Notes: generated by a model not told the origin, from the sequence alone. Shown: positions 25,110 through 34,271, counted from the stretch's first letter. The stretch: DNA of 64,000 nucleotides from Gracilimonas sp965227215 (GCA_965227215.1 OZ245729.1:62001-126000); one strand, 5' to 3'. Program-made: numbers and translations.

Positions 25110-25619
25110 ATGTCAGAAGAAACCATTGTAAACCGGGTTCAGCAGAATACCAAGCTGGTAACGCTGGATTTGCAGCAATTCCACGATGACACGCCAATCG
25201 AAGAGCTGGATATCAAGCAGTTTCTGTTTCAGGAATTGATGTTGAAGGAAAAAGACTTCCGGGAGCAGATTGAAGAATACGACTGGTCGAATTACGAAGG
25301 AAAATACCTGACCGTTTATTGCAGCACCGATGCTATTATTGCTCCCTGGGCCTGGATGCTGATTAGCTCATATGCATCTGAGTATGCCAAAGAAGTGTTC
25401 AAAGGGAGGAAGGAAACGTTTCAACATCAGTTGTACCAGAGGGAACTGGAAAAGTATGACTGGGATCAATACGAAGACAAGTTTGTGTTACTGAAAGGAT
25501 GTGGGAAAGTTCATGTCCCTGATTCTATTTATATGTTGGCTACTAATAAGTTAAAAAAGAGAGCCAAAAAAATTATGTACGGGGAAGCTTGCTCTAACGT
25601 GCCGGTTTGGAGAGGGTAA
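25110..25619 (+). CDS. DUF2480 family protein
   Basis: A 169-residue protein that I recognise as DUF2480, a family found mainly in Bacteroidota and often encoded in or beside suf operons. Characteristic stretches are VTLDLQQFHDDTPIEELDIKQFLFQ (in pieces), LKEKDFREQIEEYDWSNYEGKYLTVYCSTDAIIAPWAWML, VLLKGCGKVHVPDSIYMLATNKL, and the C-terminal IMYGEACSNVPVWRG. The two conserved cysteines in KGC and EACSNVP look like potential metal or Fe-S ligands. No biochemical function is established to my knowledge; position at the end of the suf cluster suggests a role in Fe-S assembly or trafficking. Confidence 0.85.
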   Translation: MSEETIVNRVQQNTKLVTLDLQQFHDDTPIEELDIKQFLFQELMLKEKDFREQIEEYDWSNYEGKYLTVYCSTDAIIAPWAWMLISSYASEYAKEVFKGRKETFQHQLYQRELEKYDWDQYEDKFVLLKGCGKVHVPDSIYMLATNKLKKRAKKIMYGEACSNVPVWRG

Positions 25620-25641
25620 AACTGTTTTTTTGTTTAGAATA

Positions 25642-25914
25642 TTAGTCTTCTTTACTAATTAACGGGTATTTATGGGGATGTTCAATCGACTCCAAATGTA
25701 GGTCAACATCCAAATCGGGCCAGTAAAAATGTTTCTCGGAAGGAGTTTCAATATTTACTACTTCACCAATTCTGGCATTCTTAAACCAAGGAAAATTATT
25801 ATAATCAAGAAAATATTCTTTTCCATTGTGATAGATCCATATACCATGTGAAGACACATTGGTAACTTCCGTTTTATTTTCCGAAGTGATGGTCCCAGCT
25901 TTCTCTGATTTCAT
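25642..25914 (-). CDS. DUF2442 domain-containing protein
   Basis: A 90-residue protein with the DUF2442 core: VSSHGIWIYHNGKEYFLDYNNFPWFKNARIGEVVNIETP (in pieces), then a short WPDLDVDLHLESI that reads like the family's conserved end WPDLDIDL. It is encoded directly downstream of a DUF4160 gene and overlaps it by 41 bases. DUF4160-DUF2442 pairs are recurrent small two-gene modules in bacterial genomes and have a toxin-antitoxin-like look; a regulatory or antitoxin-like role is inference only. The pair is opposite in strand to the neighbouring suf and SDR genes. Confidence 0.85.
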   Translation of the reverse strand: MKSEKAGTITSENKTEVTNVSSHGIWIYHNGKEYFLDYNNFPWFKNARIGEVVNIETPSEKHFYWPDLDVDLHLESIEHPHKYPLISKED

Positions 25915-26113
25915 CTTCGTGTTCGGTTATTTGTTCAATTATCACTTTGATTTGTTTGGAACTAAGCCCGTATGAAGATTGAAGTTCAATATCAGGTTCT
26001 ATCCAAACTTTTGCTTCACCTTCAGCATGAATTACGTGAATATGTATCCTATCTTCTTCCCGTGAAAAGAAAAAGAAACGGTATCCTTTAAATCTGAATA
26101 CTGTTGGACTCAT
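25874..26113 (-). CDS. DUF4160 domain-containing protein
   Basis: A 79-residue DUF4160 protein. The signature is strong: MSPTVFRFKGYRFFFFSRE, then RIHIHVIHAEGEAKVWIEPDIELQSSYGLSSKQ in pieces, with an ITEHEDEIRESWDHHF tail. It is the first gene of a two-gene unit with DUF2442. The 36-base divergent gap to the SDR gene must hold both promoters. DUF4160 proteins have no established activity; their constant pairing with DUF2442, small size and accessory distribution are why a toxin-antitoxin role is often suspected. Confidence 0.87.
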   Translation of the reverse strand: MSPTVFRFKGYRFFFFSREEDRIHIHVIHAEGEAKVWIEPDIELQSSYGLSSKQIKVIIEQITEHEDEIRESWDHHFGK

Positions 26114-26149
26114 ATATTAATCTAACTTCATTATACTAACGAATCAAGC

Positions 26150-26872
26150 ATGCAGATATTAATCACCGGCACCTCCCGCGGAATAGGCAAATCAATCGCT
26201 CAGAAATTACTGGATGACGGGCATGAAGTCATTGGCACCTCCCGATCAACGAATCACGAATTCCCGAATAACGAACACTACAGACACATAGCCTGTGATC
26301 TTTCCAAGCCGGAAGAAGTACAAAAGCTGAAGGCTGTTTTTGAGGAAGAGGAAATCCCTGAAGTGCTCATCAACAATGCCGGCATGTTTGCTGAAGCCGA
26401 TTTTGATATCTCTGATGATGATTGGCTGGCCAACTGGGATTTAACGTTGCAGGTAAACCTTCGTTCGGCTGCACTAATATCTAAATGGGCACTCAATGCC
26501 TGGAAGCCGGCCGGAATAGAAGGGAGGCTCATCAACATATCATCCCGGGCCGGGACACGCGGAGATACGCAGGAATACGCCAGCTACGCTGCCAGTAAAG
26601 GCGGTATGACGGCTCTAACCAAGAGCATTGCCCGCAGCTTTGGTGAGCATGGAATTACCGCTTATACCATTGCCCCCGGTTTTGTAAACACCGATATGGC
26701 TCAGGGCTCCATCGAAGTGTATGGGAAAGATTATCTGACTAAAGATCTGGCCCTGGATTCCATCGCTCCGCCCGAGCAAATTGCAGAAATAACCAGCCTG
26801 TTGGCCTCAGGCAAGCTAAAACATGCTACGGGGCAAACTTTTCATATCAATAGCGGAAGTTATTTAGTATAA
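26150..26872 (+). CDS. SDR family oxidoreductase
   Basis: A 240-residue classical short-chain dehydrogenase/reductase. The cofactor loop is TGTSRGIGKSIA (residues 7-18), the NNAG motif is INNAGMF, the catalytic Ser is in INISSRAG, and the catalytic Tyr-Lys pair is in SYAASKGG. The C-terminal part includes IAPGFVNTDMA. It resembles 3-oxoacyl-ACP reductase-like proteins, but substrate cannot be assigned from these motifs. It stands alone between the DUF4160 pair and a repeat-bearing gap. Confidence 0.9.
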   Translation: MQILITGTSRGIGKSIAQKLLDDGHEVIGTSRSTNHEFPNNEHYRHIACDLSKPEEVQKLKAVFEEEEIPEVLINNAGMFAEADFDISDDDWLANWDLTLQVNLRSAALISKWALNAWKPAGIEGRLINISSRAGTRGDTQEYASYAASKGGMTALTKSIARSFGEHGITAYTIAPGFVNTDMAQGSIEVYGKDYLTKDLALDSIAPPEQIAEITSLLASGKLKHATGQTFHINSGSYLV

Positions 26873-26894
26873 ACTTCTTAAATGATAACTTACT

Positions 26895-27060
26895 ACCCGT
26901 CTTTGCGAGGAGTCTTATTCTTTGGTGAGGTTTCTATGTTTTCGACGAAGCAATCTCCTGAATTAAAATACCAGCAGATTAAGGAGATCGCCACGTCGAT
27001 AGTCGTAAATCAGCCTTTTAAAGTCCGTAAAGTCTTAGCGATGACGATTAGAAATTACCA
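26895..27060. repeat. Degenerate dispersed repeat between SDR and IDI-2 genes
   Basis: CGACG and ATCTCCT (26943-26959) pair with AGGAGAT and CGTCG (26982-26998), and the flanks CGTCTTTGCGAGGAG and TTAGCGATGACG are remnants of a longer inverted repeat. The pattern (TTGCGAGGAG, GAAGCAATCTCC, GGAGATCGCCACG) matches a repeat type common in Bacteroidota genomes. An 83-codon open frame across it is not considered a gene. Confidence 0.6.
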
Positions 27061-27095
27061 TTGGAATTTGGTTCTTGGAATGTGGAATTTCTGCT

Positions 27096-28121
27096 ATGAC
27101 AGACATCAGAGATCGAAAAAAAGACCATGTTGAGCTCACGGTAACCGAAGGAACCCAATATAATCAGCCTTCCGGTTTTGAACGCTACCATTTTGTACAC
27201 AACGCTCTGCCTGAGGTCAATTCAAATGAGGTAAGTACCGAAGCCAATTTTCTAGGGCGAACATTCAACATGCCTCTTTTTATTTCTTCCATGACGGGCG
27301 GGTATTCAGAAGCCGGTCCTGTTAACGCGATCATTGCTGAGTTTTGTGAAGCTGAAAATTTACCATTTGGGGTAGGAAGTCAGCGTGCCATGCTGGAAGA
27401 TGAGTCTCTGACTGATACCTTTTCGGTGGTACGGGAAAAAGCTCCTAATGCCTTCATTTGCTCCAATATTGGAGGAGCTCAACTCATTGGCGGCCTTGAC
27501 GCTAACAAAATCATCCAATTGATAGACTCAGTCAAAGCTAACGCCATTATTGTTCACCTGAACCCACTGCAGGAGTTGATGCAGCCGGAAGGAGATCGCG
27601 ATTTTAAAGGGATTTTGGATGGAATTGAACAGCTGGTCAAAGACACTGAATTGCCGGTCATTGTGAAGGAAACCGGGGCGGGAATCTCCGAACACACTGC
27701 CAGAAGATTATTGAATGTTGGGGTGGATGTGATTGATGTTGCCGGAGCAGGAGGAACAAGTTGGGCAAAAGTCGAGAATTTCCGATCGTCTAATCAAACA
27801 GCTAATCACGGTTTTGATGAATGGGGAATTCCTACGGTTGAATGTATAAAGCAGCTCAGCAAACTGGAATGGGAACGCAGTTTTGAGATCATAGCTTCTG
27901 GTGGTATTCGTTCTGCTTTTGATATAGCTAAATCATTGTGTTTGGGAGCACACTTTACGGCAACGGCTCAACCGGTTATTAAAGCTATTAAGAATGATGA
28001 ATATGAAGGACTGGAAAAACTCATTCAACAGTGGAAACAAGATTTAAAGACTATTCTGATTCTACTTGGGTGTGCAAGGGTACAAGAATTAACCTCTTCT
28101 CATATCCGGGAAACGATATAA
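27096..28121 (+). CDS. fni: Type 2 isopentenyl-diphosphate delta-isomerase
   Basis: This FMN- and NADPH-dependent enzyme interconverts IPP and DMAPP. The 341 residues begin TDIRDRKKDHVELTV, the typical N-terminal RKxDH motif, and contain FISSMTGGY, PFGVGSQRAML, ICSNIGGAQL, IVHLNPLQELMQPEGDRDF, IVKETGAGIS, VDVIDVAGAGGTSWAKVENFR and IIASGGIRSAFDIAKSL, the FMN-phosphate loop region. An in-frame ATG at 27075 exists, but the one at 27096 starts exactly at the family N-terminus. The polyprenyl synthase gene follows after 74 bases, so these two isoprenoid genes form a small pathway unit. Confidence 0.95.
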   Translation: MTDIRDRKKDHVELTVTEGTQYNQPSGFERYHFVHNALPEVNSNEVSTEANFLGRTFNMPLFISSMTGGYSEAGPVNAIIAEFCEAENLPFGVGSQRAMLEDESLTDTFSVVREKAPNAFICSNIGGAQLIGGLDANKIIQLIDSVKANAIIVHLNPLQELMQPEGDRDFKGILDGIEQLVKDTELPVIVKETGAGISEHTARRLLNVGVDVIDVAGAGGTSWAKVENFRSSNQTANHGFDEWGIPTVECIKQLSKLEWERSFEIIASGGIRSAFDIAKSLCLGAHFTATAQPVIKAIKNDEYEGLEKLIQQWKQDLKTILILLGCARVQELTSSHIRETI

Positions 28122-28195
28122 CCGGAAGGGCGATTGATAACTAACATCGTCCCTTAATTTCCTTATATTCAATTTATTCATCTACAAAAAGAGCA

Positions 28196-29191
28196 TTGAG
28201 CAACAGCAACCTCCAACAACAATTATTGGAAAAGATTGAAACCGGGCTAAAGAACCTTAGTTTTCCGGATGATCCTCAAACACTTTACGAACCTTACCGG
28301 TATGCTCTTTCGGTTGGAGGGAAGCGAATCCGGCCTATGCTCACCATGCTGGCAAACGGACTTTGTGGTGGTGATTTGGATGATGCATTACCTGCAGCTC
28401 TCTCTGTTGAAATACTTCACAATTTCACCCTTGTTCACGATGACATCATGGACAGTGCCGATACCCGTCGTGGTAAACCCAGTGTTTTTAAGAAGTGGAA
28501 TGAAAACATAGCTATTCTTTCCGGGGATGTGATGTTTGCCGATGCCTACCGTCAGCTTAGTTACTACGGAGAGAATGAAAGTTTTTCTAAAAATGAATTT
28601 TCTGCCGTTCATAAAGTTTTTTCCAAAGCCATCGTTACCGTATGCGAAGGCCAGGCTCTGGATATGGAATTTGTAGACCGTACGGATGTAAATCATAATG
28701 AGTATCTGGAGATGATTGCCGGAAAAACAGCAGCTTTGCTAAGCGGGGCACTGGAATTAGGAGCTATTTCGGCTCACGCTTCTTCGGAAAAAAGAAAAGA
28801 ACTGGCTGAATTAGGCTATGAGATGGGGATTGCCTTTCAAATTCAGGATGACTTACTGGATGCTACAGCAGACCCGGAAAAGTTTGGTAAACGTCCCGGT
28901 GGAGATATTTTTGAAGGAAAGAAAACATATCTTACCATCCTTGCGTTAGAACGGGCGAATGTGGAGCAATCATCACACATTCAGGAAACACTGAATACAG
29001 AAAACCCGGCTCCGGAACGTGTTGATGAAGTTCTGGAAATTATGTCGAACCTGGATGTACTTGATGATGTAGCCAACGAAATCGATCAACATTATAAAAA
29101 AGCGTTTCAGCTTTTAAACAAATTTGAATCTTCTGAATACAAACAAGAGCTTGAAAAACTTCTTATCTTCTTACAGAATCGTGACCATTAA
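28196..29191 (+). CDS. Polyprenyl (farnesyl/geranylgeranyl-type) diphosphate synthase
   Basis: This 331-residue trans-prenyltransferase condenses IPP with allylic diphosphates. The first aspartate-rich motif is in HDDIMDSADTRRGKPS, the second in QIQDDLLDATADPEKFGK; GGKRIRPML carries the IPP-binding Lys-Arg. Chain length cannot be fixed safely; the residues before the first motif (ILHNFTLVHDD) suggest a C15-C20 product. The start is a TTG (28196) preceded by AAAAAGAG. It overlaps nothing, but the BamD lipoprotein gene starts 20 bases after its stop, and it follows the IPP isomerase gene. Confidence 0.93.
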   Translation: MSNSNLQQQLLEKIETGLKNLSFPDDPQTLYEPYRYALSVGGKRIRPMLTMLANGLCGGDLDDALPAALSVEILHNFTLVHDDIMDSADTRRGKPSVFKKWNENIAILSGDVMFADAYRQLSYYGENESFSKNEFSAVHKVFSKAIVTVCEGQALDMEFVDRTDVNHNEYLEMIAGKTAALLSGALELGAISAHASSEKRKELAELGYEMGIAFQIQDDLLDATADPEKFGKRPGGDIFEGKKTYLTILALERANVEQSSHIQETLNTENPAPERVDEVLEIMSNLDVLDDVANEIDQHYKKAFQLLNKFESSEYKQELEKLLIFLQNRDH

Positions 29192-29210
29192 AGGACAAAA
29201 ATTATATTCA

Positions 29211-30050
29211 ATGCGCAGTAAACTACTTGCAGTTCTAACTTTATTATTCATCTTCTCGGCTTGTAAAAACGACCGGCTTATTAAAAGGGGAGACTCCGTA
29301 GAAGTGGCCTATCAAAAAGCGATGGCCTTCTATGAGGAAGAAAATTACAGTGAGGCCGCAAATGCTTTTGATACGGTTACAAGGGTAGCCCGGGGCACTG
29401 AATACGGACAGGATGCTCAGTACTACCTTGCCGAAAGTTATTATAAGGACAAGCAATTTTTGCTTGCTGCCAGTGAATACGATCGATACATCAGCTATTA
29501 CCCACAGGATGAACGCCGCCCCGATATTGAGTTTAAAGCAGCGATGTGCTATTTCAAGTTAAGCCCGCGTTATAAACTGGATCAAAATCAGACCAGAAAG
29601 GCGATTGAGCGATTTCGGTTATTCAATAATCGATATCCTGACCATGAAAAAGTACAGGAAGCGGCTGCTCGCATCGATGAGCTAAGAGAAAAACTGGCTC
29701 ATAAGTCTTATGAAGCTGCTCGTTTCTATGTACGTACGGAGCAGTATAAAGCTGCTACAATTTACCTGGATAAAACCATTGATCAGTATCCGGAGTCAAA
29801 GTGGGCAGAGCGTGCCTTGGTTGATCAAATTCAAACCTACATTAATTACGCCGATAACAGTGTTGTGAACAAACAGGCAGAGCGATACAGTAAAGCCATC
29901 GATAATTACGAGAAGTTTTTGCAGCTATTTCCTGAAAGTAAGTTCCGCGAAGAAGTCGAGAACTACCATGATGAAGCGGTGAGAAAATTGGCTGATGTAC
30001 AAAATGGCGAGAGCAGCCAAAATGAGGTTGCTGACTCAGGACAGGATTAA
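29211..30050 (+). CDS. bamD: Outer membrane assembly lipoprotein BamD
   Basis: BamD is the essential lipoprotein of the beta-barrel assembly machine. From the ATG at 29211 (279 residues) the protein has a signal peptide and lipobox LFIFSAC, then tetratricopeptide-like repeats: AYQKAMAFYEEENYSEAANAF, YYLAESYYKDKQFLLAASEYDRYISYYPQ, AIERFRLFNNRYPDHEKVQEA, YVRTEQYKAATIYLDKTIDQYPES and AIDNYEKFLQLFPESKF, the BamD/YfiO arrangement. The frame is open further back into the polyprenyl synthase gene, but the 29211 start places the lipobox correctly. The stop overlaps the nadD ATG (TAATG). Confidence 0.92.
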   Translation: MRSKLLAVLTLLFIFSACKNDRLIKRGDSVEVAYQKAMAFYEEENYSEAANAFDTVTRVARGTEYGQDAQYYLAESYYKDKQFLLAASEYDRYISYYPQDERRPDIEFKAAMCYFKLSPRYKLDQNQTRKAIERFRLFNNRYPDHEKVQEAAARIDELREKLAHKSYEAARFYVRTEQYKAATIYLDKTIDQYPESKWAERALVDQIQTYINYADNSVVNKQAERYSKAIDNYEKFLQLFPESKFREEVENYHDEAVRKLADVQNGESSQNEVADSGQD

Positions 30051-30634
30051 TGTCGGGCCGGATTGGATTATTCGGGGGTACCTTCGATCCGGTTCATAAC
30101 GGGCATGTTGCCATTGCTACATCTTTCCTCGAATCAGATTTGATCGACGAGCTTTGGATTTTGCTTACTCCCCATCCGCCTCATAAAAACAGGGAAAATC
30201 AAACCACGTATAATATCCGGCTGGAGATGCTGAATAAAGCGTTTTTAGAAGTGAATAGGGTATTTGTTAAAACTATCGAGAACGAGCTTCCCAAGCCTTC
30301 CTACAGCGTTCAGACTATTCGATACTTAAAGGAGCATTATCCGGAGAATAACTACTATTATTGTATGGGGGAAGACAGCCTGTCTCAATTTCATACCTGG
30401 AAGTTTTATGAGGAAATTTTGAATGAATGCGAGCTTTTGGTTGCCCAACGACCCGGTGAGACTCACAAAGATGTGGAAGAGAAGGTACTGAAGCGTACTC
30501 ACTTCGTAGATCATACTCCGCTTGATGTGTCTTCATCCCAAATCAGAGAGAACGTAGCTACCGGAATTCCCATCAACGATCTGGTGCCGAAAGAAGTCGT
30601 AAAAGTGATTGAAAAAGAGCAGTTATATAGCTAA
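30050..30634 (+). CDS. nadD: Nicotinate-nucleotide adenylyltransferase
   Basis: NadD transfers AMP from ATP to nicotinate mononucleotide in NAD synthesis. The 194 residues show the nucleotidyltransferase signature GLFGGTFDPVHNGH near the N-terminus, LLTPHPPHK, YYCMGEDSLSQFHTWKFYEEI, and the C-terminal SSSQIREN that matches the ISSTxIR motif. The length is normal. It is translationally coupled to bamD by a one-base overlap. An LD-carboxypeptidase gene follows 28 bases later. Confidence 0.95.
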   Translation: MSGRIGLFGGTFDPVHNGHVAIATSFLESDLIDELWILLTPHPPHKNRENQTTYNIRLEMLNKAFLEVNRVFVKTIENELPKPSYSVQTIRYLKEHYPENNYYYCMGEDSLSQFHTWKFYEEILNECELLVAQRPGETHKDVEEKVLKRTHFVDHTPLDVSSSQIRENVATGIPINDLVPKEVVKVIEKEQLYS

Positions 30635-30662
30635 CTACTGCCATTCAAAAAATCTGTTTATA

Positions 30663-31688
30663 ATGGCATTTACCCGAAAAGACTTTCTCAAGACAACCGC
30701 ACTTGCTTCATTTTCCGGAGCAGCAATGGGCTTAACCCGATATCCCCAAAAAGCCACATCCGGTTCAACCCAAAAAATCAAACCAAAGGCATTGAAGGCC
30801 GGGGATACATTGGGTCTCGTAGCGCCGGCAAGTCCTATCTACGAATCCTCCGTTTTTGATGAAATGCTAACGAACTTGCAGGATCTGGGCTTTAATCTTA
30901 AGCTCGGGGAACATGTACGAAATCAACGAGGATACCTGGCCGGAACCGATCAACAGCGAGCTGATGATTTGATGAATATGTTTCGGGACCCCCAGGTAGA
31001 TGGAGTTATGTGTATTCGCGGAGGCTGGGGATGTAATCGTATTTTGCCTTTGCTGGATTACGATGTATTTCGCAAGAACCCCAAAGCATTTTGTGGGTTT
31101 AGTGATATTACTTCTCTGCATATGGCGATGTACCAGAAAAGTGACCTGATTACATTTCACGGGCCGGTGGGCAAATCCAATTGGAACCCATTTACGGTCC
31201 ATGCTTTTAAAGAAATTATCCTGGAAGGGGAAACACCCACTTTCGAAATACCCGCTGATGATAAACGGAATTTTGTTATTACTCCGGGAACCATAGAAGG
31301 TAAGCTGCTTGGGGGTAATTTATCGGTACTGGTATCTATGATCGGGTCTGATTATTTGCCTTCCTTTGAAAATGCTATTCTGTATCTGGAAGATGTGGGA
31401 GAGAGCGTTTATCGAATCGACCGAATGCTGACCCAGCTAAAACTTGCCGGAGTTCTCAATCAGATTTCAGGATTTGTATTCGGGAAGTGCACCAATTGCG
31501 ATGCGGGAGATAACAGCCTTACCTTAGAACAGGTTTTTGACGACCACATTAAGCCCCTGGATATTCCGGCATTTTATGGAGCTATGATCAGCCACGAAGA
31601 TGACAATATCACCCTGCCGGTTGGTTTGAAAGCCGGGATAGACGCAACAAAGAAAACAATTCGCGTATTAGAAACGGCTGTTGTTTGA
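30663..31688 (+). CDS. Secreted LD-carboxypeptidase (peptidase family S66)
   Basis: LD-carboxypeptidases trim the terminal D-alanine from peptidoglycan tetrapeptides. From the ATG at 30663 (341 residues) the protein begins with a Tat-like signal TRKDFLKTTALASFSGAAMG, with Arg-Lys in place of the twin Arg. The S66 motifs follow: TLGLVAPASPIYE, GVMCIRGGWGCNRILP, FCGFSDIT with the catalytic Ser, EGKLLGGNLSVL with the catalytic Glu, and SHEDDNITLPVG with the catalytic His. An in-frame upstream start at 30609 overlaps nadD and would bury the signal. Cytoplasmic LdcA of E. coli lacks such a signal; here the enzyme should act in the periplasm, possibly in murein recycling or maturation. Confidence 0.9.
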   Translation: MAFTRKDFLKTTALASFSGAAMGLTRYPQKATSGSTQKIKPKALKAGDTLGLVAPASPIYESSVFDEMLTNLQDLGFNLKLGEHVRNQRGYLAGTDQQRADDLMNMFRDPQVDGVMCIRGGWGCNRILPLLDYDVFRKNPKAFCGFSDITSLHMAMYQKSDLITFHGPVGKSNWNPFTVHAFKEIILEGETPTFEIPADDKRNFVITPGTIEGKLLGGNLSVLVSMIGSDYLPSFENAILYLEDVGESVYRIDRMLTQLKLAGVLNQISGFVFGKCTNCDAGDNSLTLEQVFDDHIKPLDIPAFYGAMISHEDDNITLPVGLKAGIDATKKTIRVLETAVV

Positions 31689-31729
31689 TCGAATGATAAT
31701 TTCAATTTGTATGCAATCAGGTACAAATA

Positions 31730-34171
31730 ATGAATGGTGAATCCCGCATTATCGGGTGCATTGTATTTCTTTTATTGTCGATACCGGGTACAGGTGTTTT
31801 TGCTCAGACGGGGACTTTATCCGGCTTTGTGTATGATGCTGAAACGCAGGAATCGCTGCCATATGCAAATATTATTGTAGAGGGTACAAGCAAAGGCACC
31901 TATACCGCAAGCGATGGCTCGTATTCTATGGAGCTGGATACCGGAAACGTCCGTATTCGATACCGTTTTATATCTTTTCGCGATACAGTCATTCAATTTA
32001 ACATTCAGGCGGGTAAAGAAATTCAGCGGGATGTGTATTTAAAACCCGATCTCGCGTCGATGGAGGTTACGGTTAATGCCGATCGAGTAGCCCGAAAGGT
32101 TCAGGAACTGGCCCGGCTGCGAGATCAGCAAAATTCGAATCTGAATTCCTATAAAGCTGAAGTTTATAAGTTGGCCATTCTCAGCAATGTGGAGGAGGAC
32201 TTTAATTATGAGGAAGCCGAACCGGATGAATTGGAACCCATTGCCTTCTCAGAGCGGAAATCGGAGATTCGGTATACTTCTGATCCTGAACGTTATTCCG
32301 AAACACTGGAAGCCAACAGGGCCAGTGATAACTTTTTCAGTGAATACGATTTCTTTTCAACCGGGGGAGCTCCGCTTAACCTGAATTCTGATGAAGTGAA
32401 ATTAAGCATCCTGTCGGAAGGTATGACGGTAGTTGGTCCAATCTCAGATAAAGCCGGGCGCTTCTACGAGCTTTATGATGAAGAAGCTGACAGCAGCTGG
32501 CCGGAAGGAACCATAGAGATATATTTCGAACCAAAGAAGGACAACCTGCCGCTTTTTGAAGGGCGGGTTTGGTACGATGAAGAACGCTCGGTGATTCTGG
32601 GGATTGATGTAACCCTGAATGAATATGCCGAAACCAATTCAGGTACCTTTAAGATCTCAGATCTTAGATACCAACAGAGCTACAAAAAAGTAGAGGATTT
32701 TTGGCTTCCAGAAAAAACGGAGCTTTCAGCTGTGTTGCAGTTTTTGGGATCTAAAGACCGTATTTACTATCACGATGAGTGGACATGGGATAACTATGAA
32801 CTGAATCCCAGAAGCATCGATCCTCAGCAGATAGAGCTCAATACCACCAACATATTGCCGGATGCTCATAAACGGAGTCAGGTTTATTGGGACACACTGG
32901 CAAACCGGGATCAAAATGAAAATGTCCGACTGCTTGATGAAGCCAAAGGGTATGAGGAAGATCGGGCTTTGGTAAAAGTCGGGATGTCGGCCATGCGAAC
33001 TTTCTTCAGGCTTCCATATCAATTGGAGCGGTTTTATATGACAAACATCAGCGATATTTATCACTACAATCGAGTAGAAGGGAATTACCTGGGGCTCGGT
33101 GTACGAACTCCGGTTCATCCTGATTATGAATATCGCGCAATAGGCGGGTACGGATTTGGTAATCAATCCTGGAGTTATGAACTGAGTGGATACCATTTTT
33201 TTGGGGACTCATTTGTTGCTCCGGAAGGCAGCTATCACAAACATACCTTGCCTCAATATCAGGATTACGAGTATAACCGAACTCCTTTGGATTTTTTCGA
33301 AGCGCGCCAAACTATGTATGCCTTAACTACCGGAACATCCGGTAATAACTTTTTTGAGCGGGAAGGCTTCGAAGCCGGACTGCGATTTCGGTTTGGAACC
33401 GAATCTTTTTTTAGAACACTATACCTGGACGAAACTCACCGATCCTTGTCAGCTACCAGCGAATTTAGTCTGTTTGGAGAGGGGGCAACACCGGAAGAAT
33501 TCACCAATAATCACCCAATCTATCCGGCTCAGGAAGGGACGGTTAAAGGCTTGTATTTGCACCTGCATCATGATACAAGGCAATACCTCAGAACCCAGTT
33601 TCTTCGGGATTATAACATCCGGGAATTTGGGTGGTTAACCGATGCTGTGCTTGAAAAAGGAATAAGCAGCTGGGGGAGTGATTTTGATTACAATCGATAT
33701 CGTGTTGGGCTGAAATTTTACTGGCCGGTATTTTCGGCTCATTTCTTTCAAACAGATGTAATAGTGGGAGCCTCTGATAGTGATATTCCCAATCAGCGGC
33801 TGTTTACTTACAACGGTTACGTACTGGACGATTACGTGAGATATAAACCCTTCAATACTATTGATTACAGGGAACCTTTAGGCAATCGGATCTCACTGAT
33901 AAAACTTCGCTATAAATTTGGAAGCTCACTTACCCGAAGCATTCCCATTAACTTTATTCAGAAATCAGGTATTAAAATTTCAACGGTACTAACTGCGGGA
34001 GTGGTAGATCAAACCTCCAGCCTGGAACCGCTGCTTCCATATTCAGGTTCTCAAGCTCAGGCAGAAATAGGGATCGCGGCTTCTAAAATATTCGGGGTTT
34101 TGTATGCCGAAGTAAGTAAGAAACTGTATGGTAAATATGGGAATTCCGTTGGCTTTTTGATTCTGTTTTGA
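31730..34171 (+). CDS. DUF5686 outer-membrane protein with carboxypeptidase-like regulatory domain
   Basis: A secreted 813-residue protein. A signal peptide (about 1-25, ending GVFAQ) is followed by a CarboxypepD_reg-like beta-sandwich domain (about 28-110: GFVYDAETQESLPYANIIVEGTSKGTYT in pieces), then a long region of the DUF5686 type and a C-terminal beta-barrel ending LYGKYGNSVGFLILF, with the terminal aromatic expected of an outer-membrane protein. It looks like the substrate-free relatives of TonB-dependent receptors that lack a plug domain. The function of the family is unknown. It follows the LD-carboxypeptidase gene by 41 bases, so an envelope-maintenance context is plausible. Confidence 0.85.
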   Translation: MNGESRIIGCIVFLLLSIPGTGVFAQTGTLSGFVYDAETQESLPYANIIVEGTSKGTYTASDGSYSMELDTGNVRIRYRFISFRDTVIQFNIQAGKEIQRDVYLKPDLASMEVTVNADRVARKVQELARLRDQQNSNLNSYKAEVYKLAILSNVEEDFNYEEAEPDELEPIAFSERKSEIRYTSDPERYSETLEANRASDNFFSEYDFFSTGGAPLNLNSDEVKLSILSEGMTVVGPISDKAGRFYELYDEEADSSWPEGTIEIYFEPKKDNLPLFEGRVWYDEERSVILGIDVTLNEYAETNSGTFKISDLRYQQSYKKVEDFWLPEKTELSAVLQFLGSKDRIYYHDEWTWDNYELNPRSIDPQQIELNTTNILPDAHKRSQVYWDTLANRDQNENVRLLDEAKGYEEDRALVKVGMSAMRTFFRLPYQLERFYMTNISDIYHYNRVEGNYLGLGVRTPVHPDYEYRAIGGYGFGNQSWSYELSGYHFFGDSFVAPEGSYHKHTLPQYQDYEYNRTPLDFFEARQTMYALTTGTSGNNFFEREGFEAGLRFRFGTESFFRTLYLDETHRSLSATSEFSLFGEGATPEEFTNNHPIYPAQEGTVKGLYLHLHHDTRQYLRTQFLRDYNIREFGWLTDAVLEKGISSWGSDFDYNRYRVGLKFYWPVFSAHFFQTDVIVGASDSDIPNQRLFTYNGYVLDDYVRYKPFNTIDYREPLGNRISLIKLRYKFGSSLTRSIPINFIQKSGIKISTVLTAGVVDQTSSLEPLLPYSGSQAQAEIGIAASKIFGVLYAEVSKKLYGKYGNSVGFLILF

Positions 34172-34271
34172 TGCGCTTCCTCACAAAAACAAAATTTTAC
34201 GCGATAAGCAGTAACTAATTGCTTTAATTACGTAGGTAAGCATTTCTAACAATAATAAATCCCTTATACCT

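Noticed and set aside
26882..27133. Open frame of 83 codons between the SDR and IDI-2 genes
   Set aside because: It runs across a degenerate dispersed repeat and into the start of the isomerase gene, has no recognisable motif, and the composition follows the repeat rather than a coding pattern.
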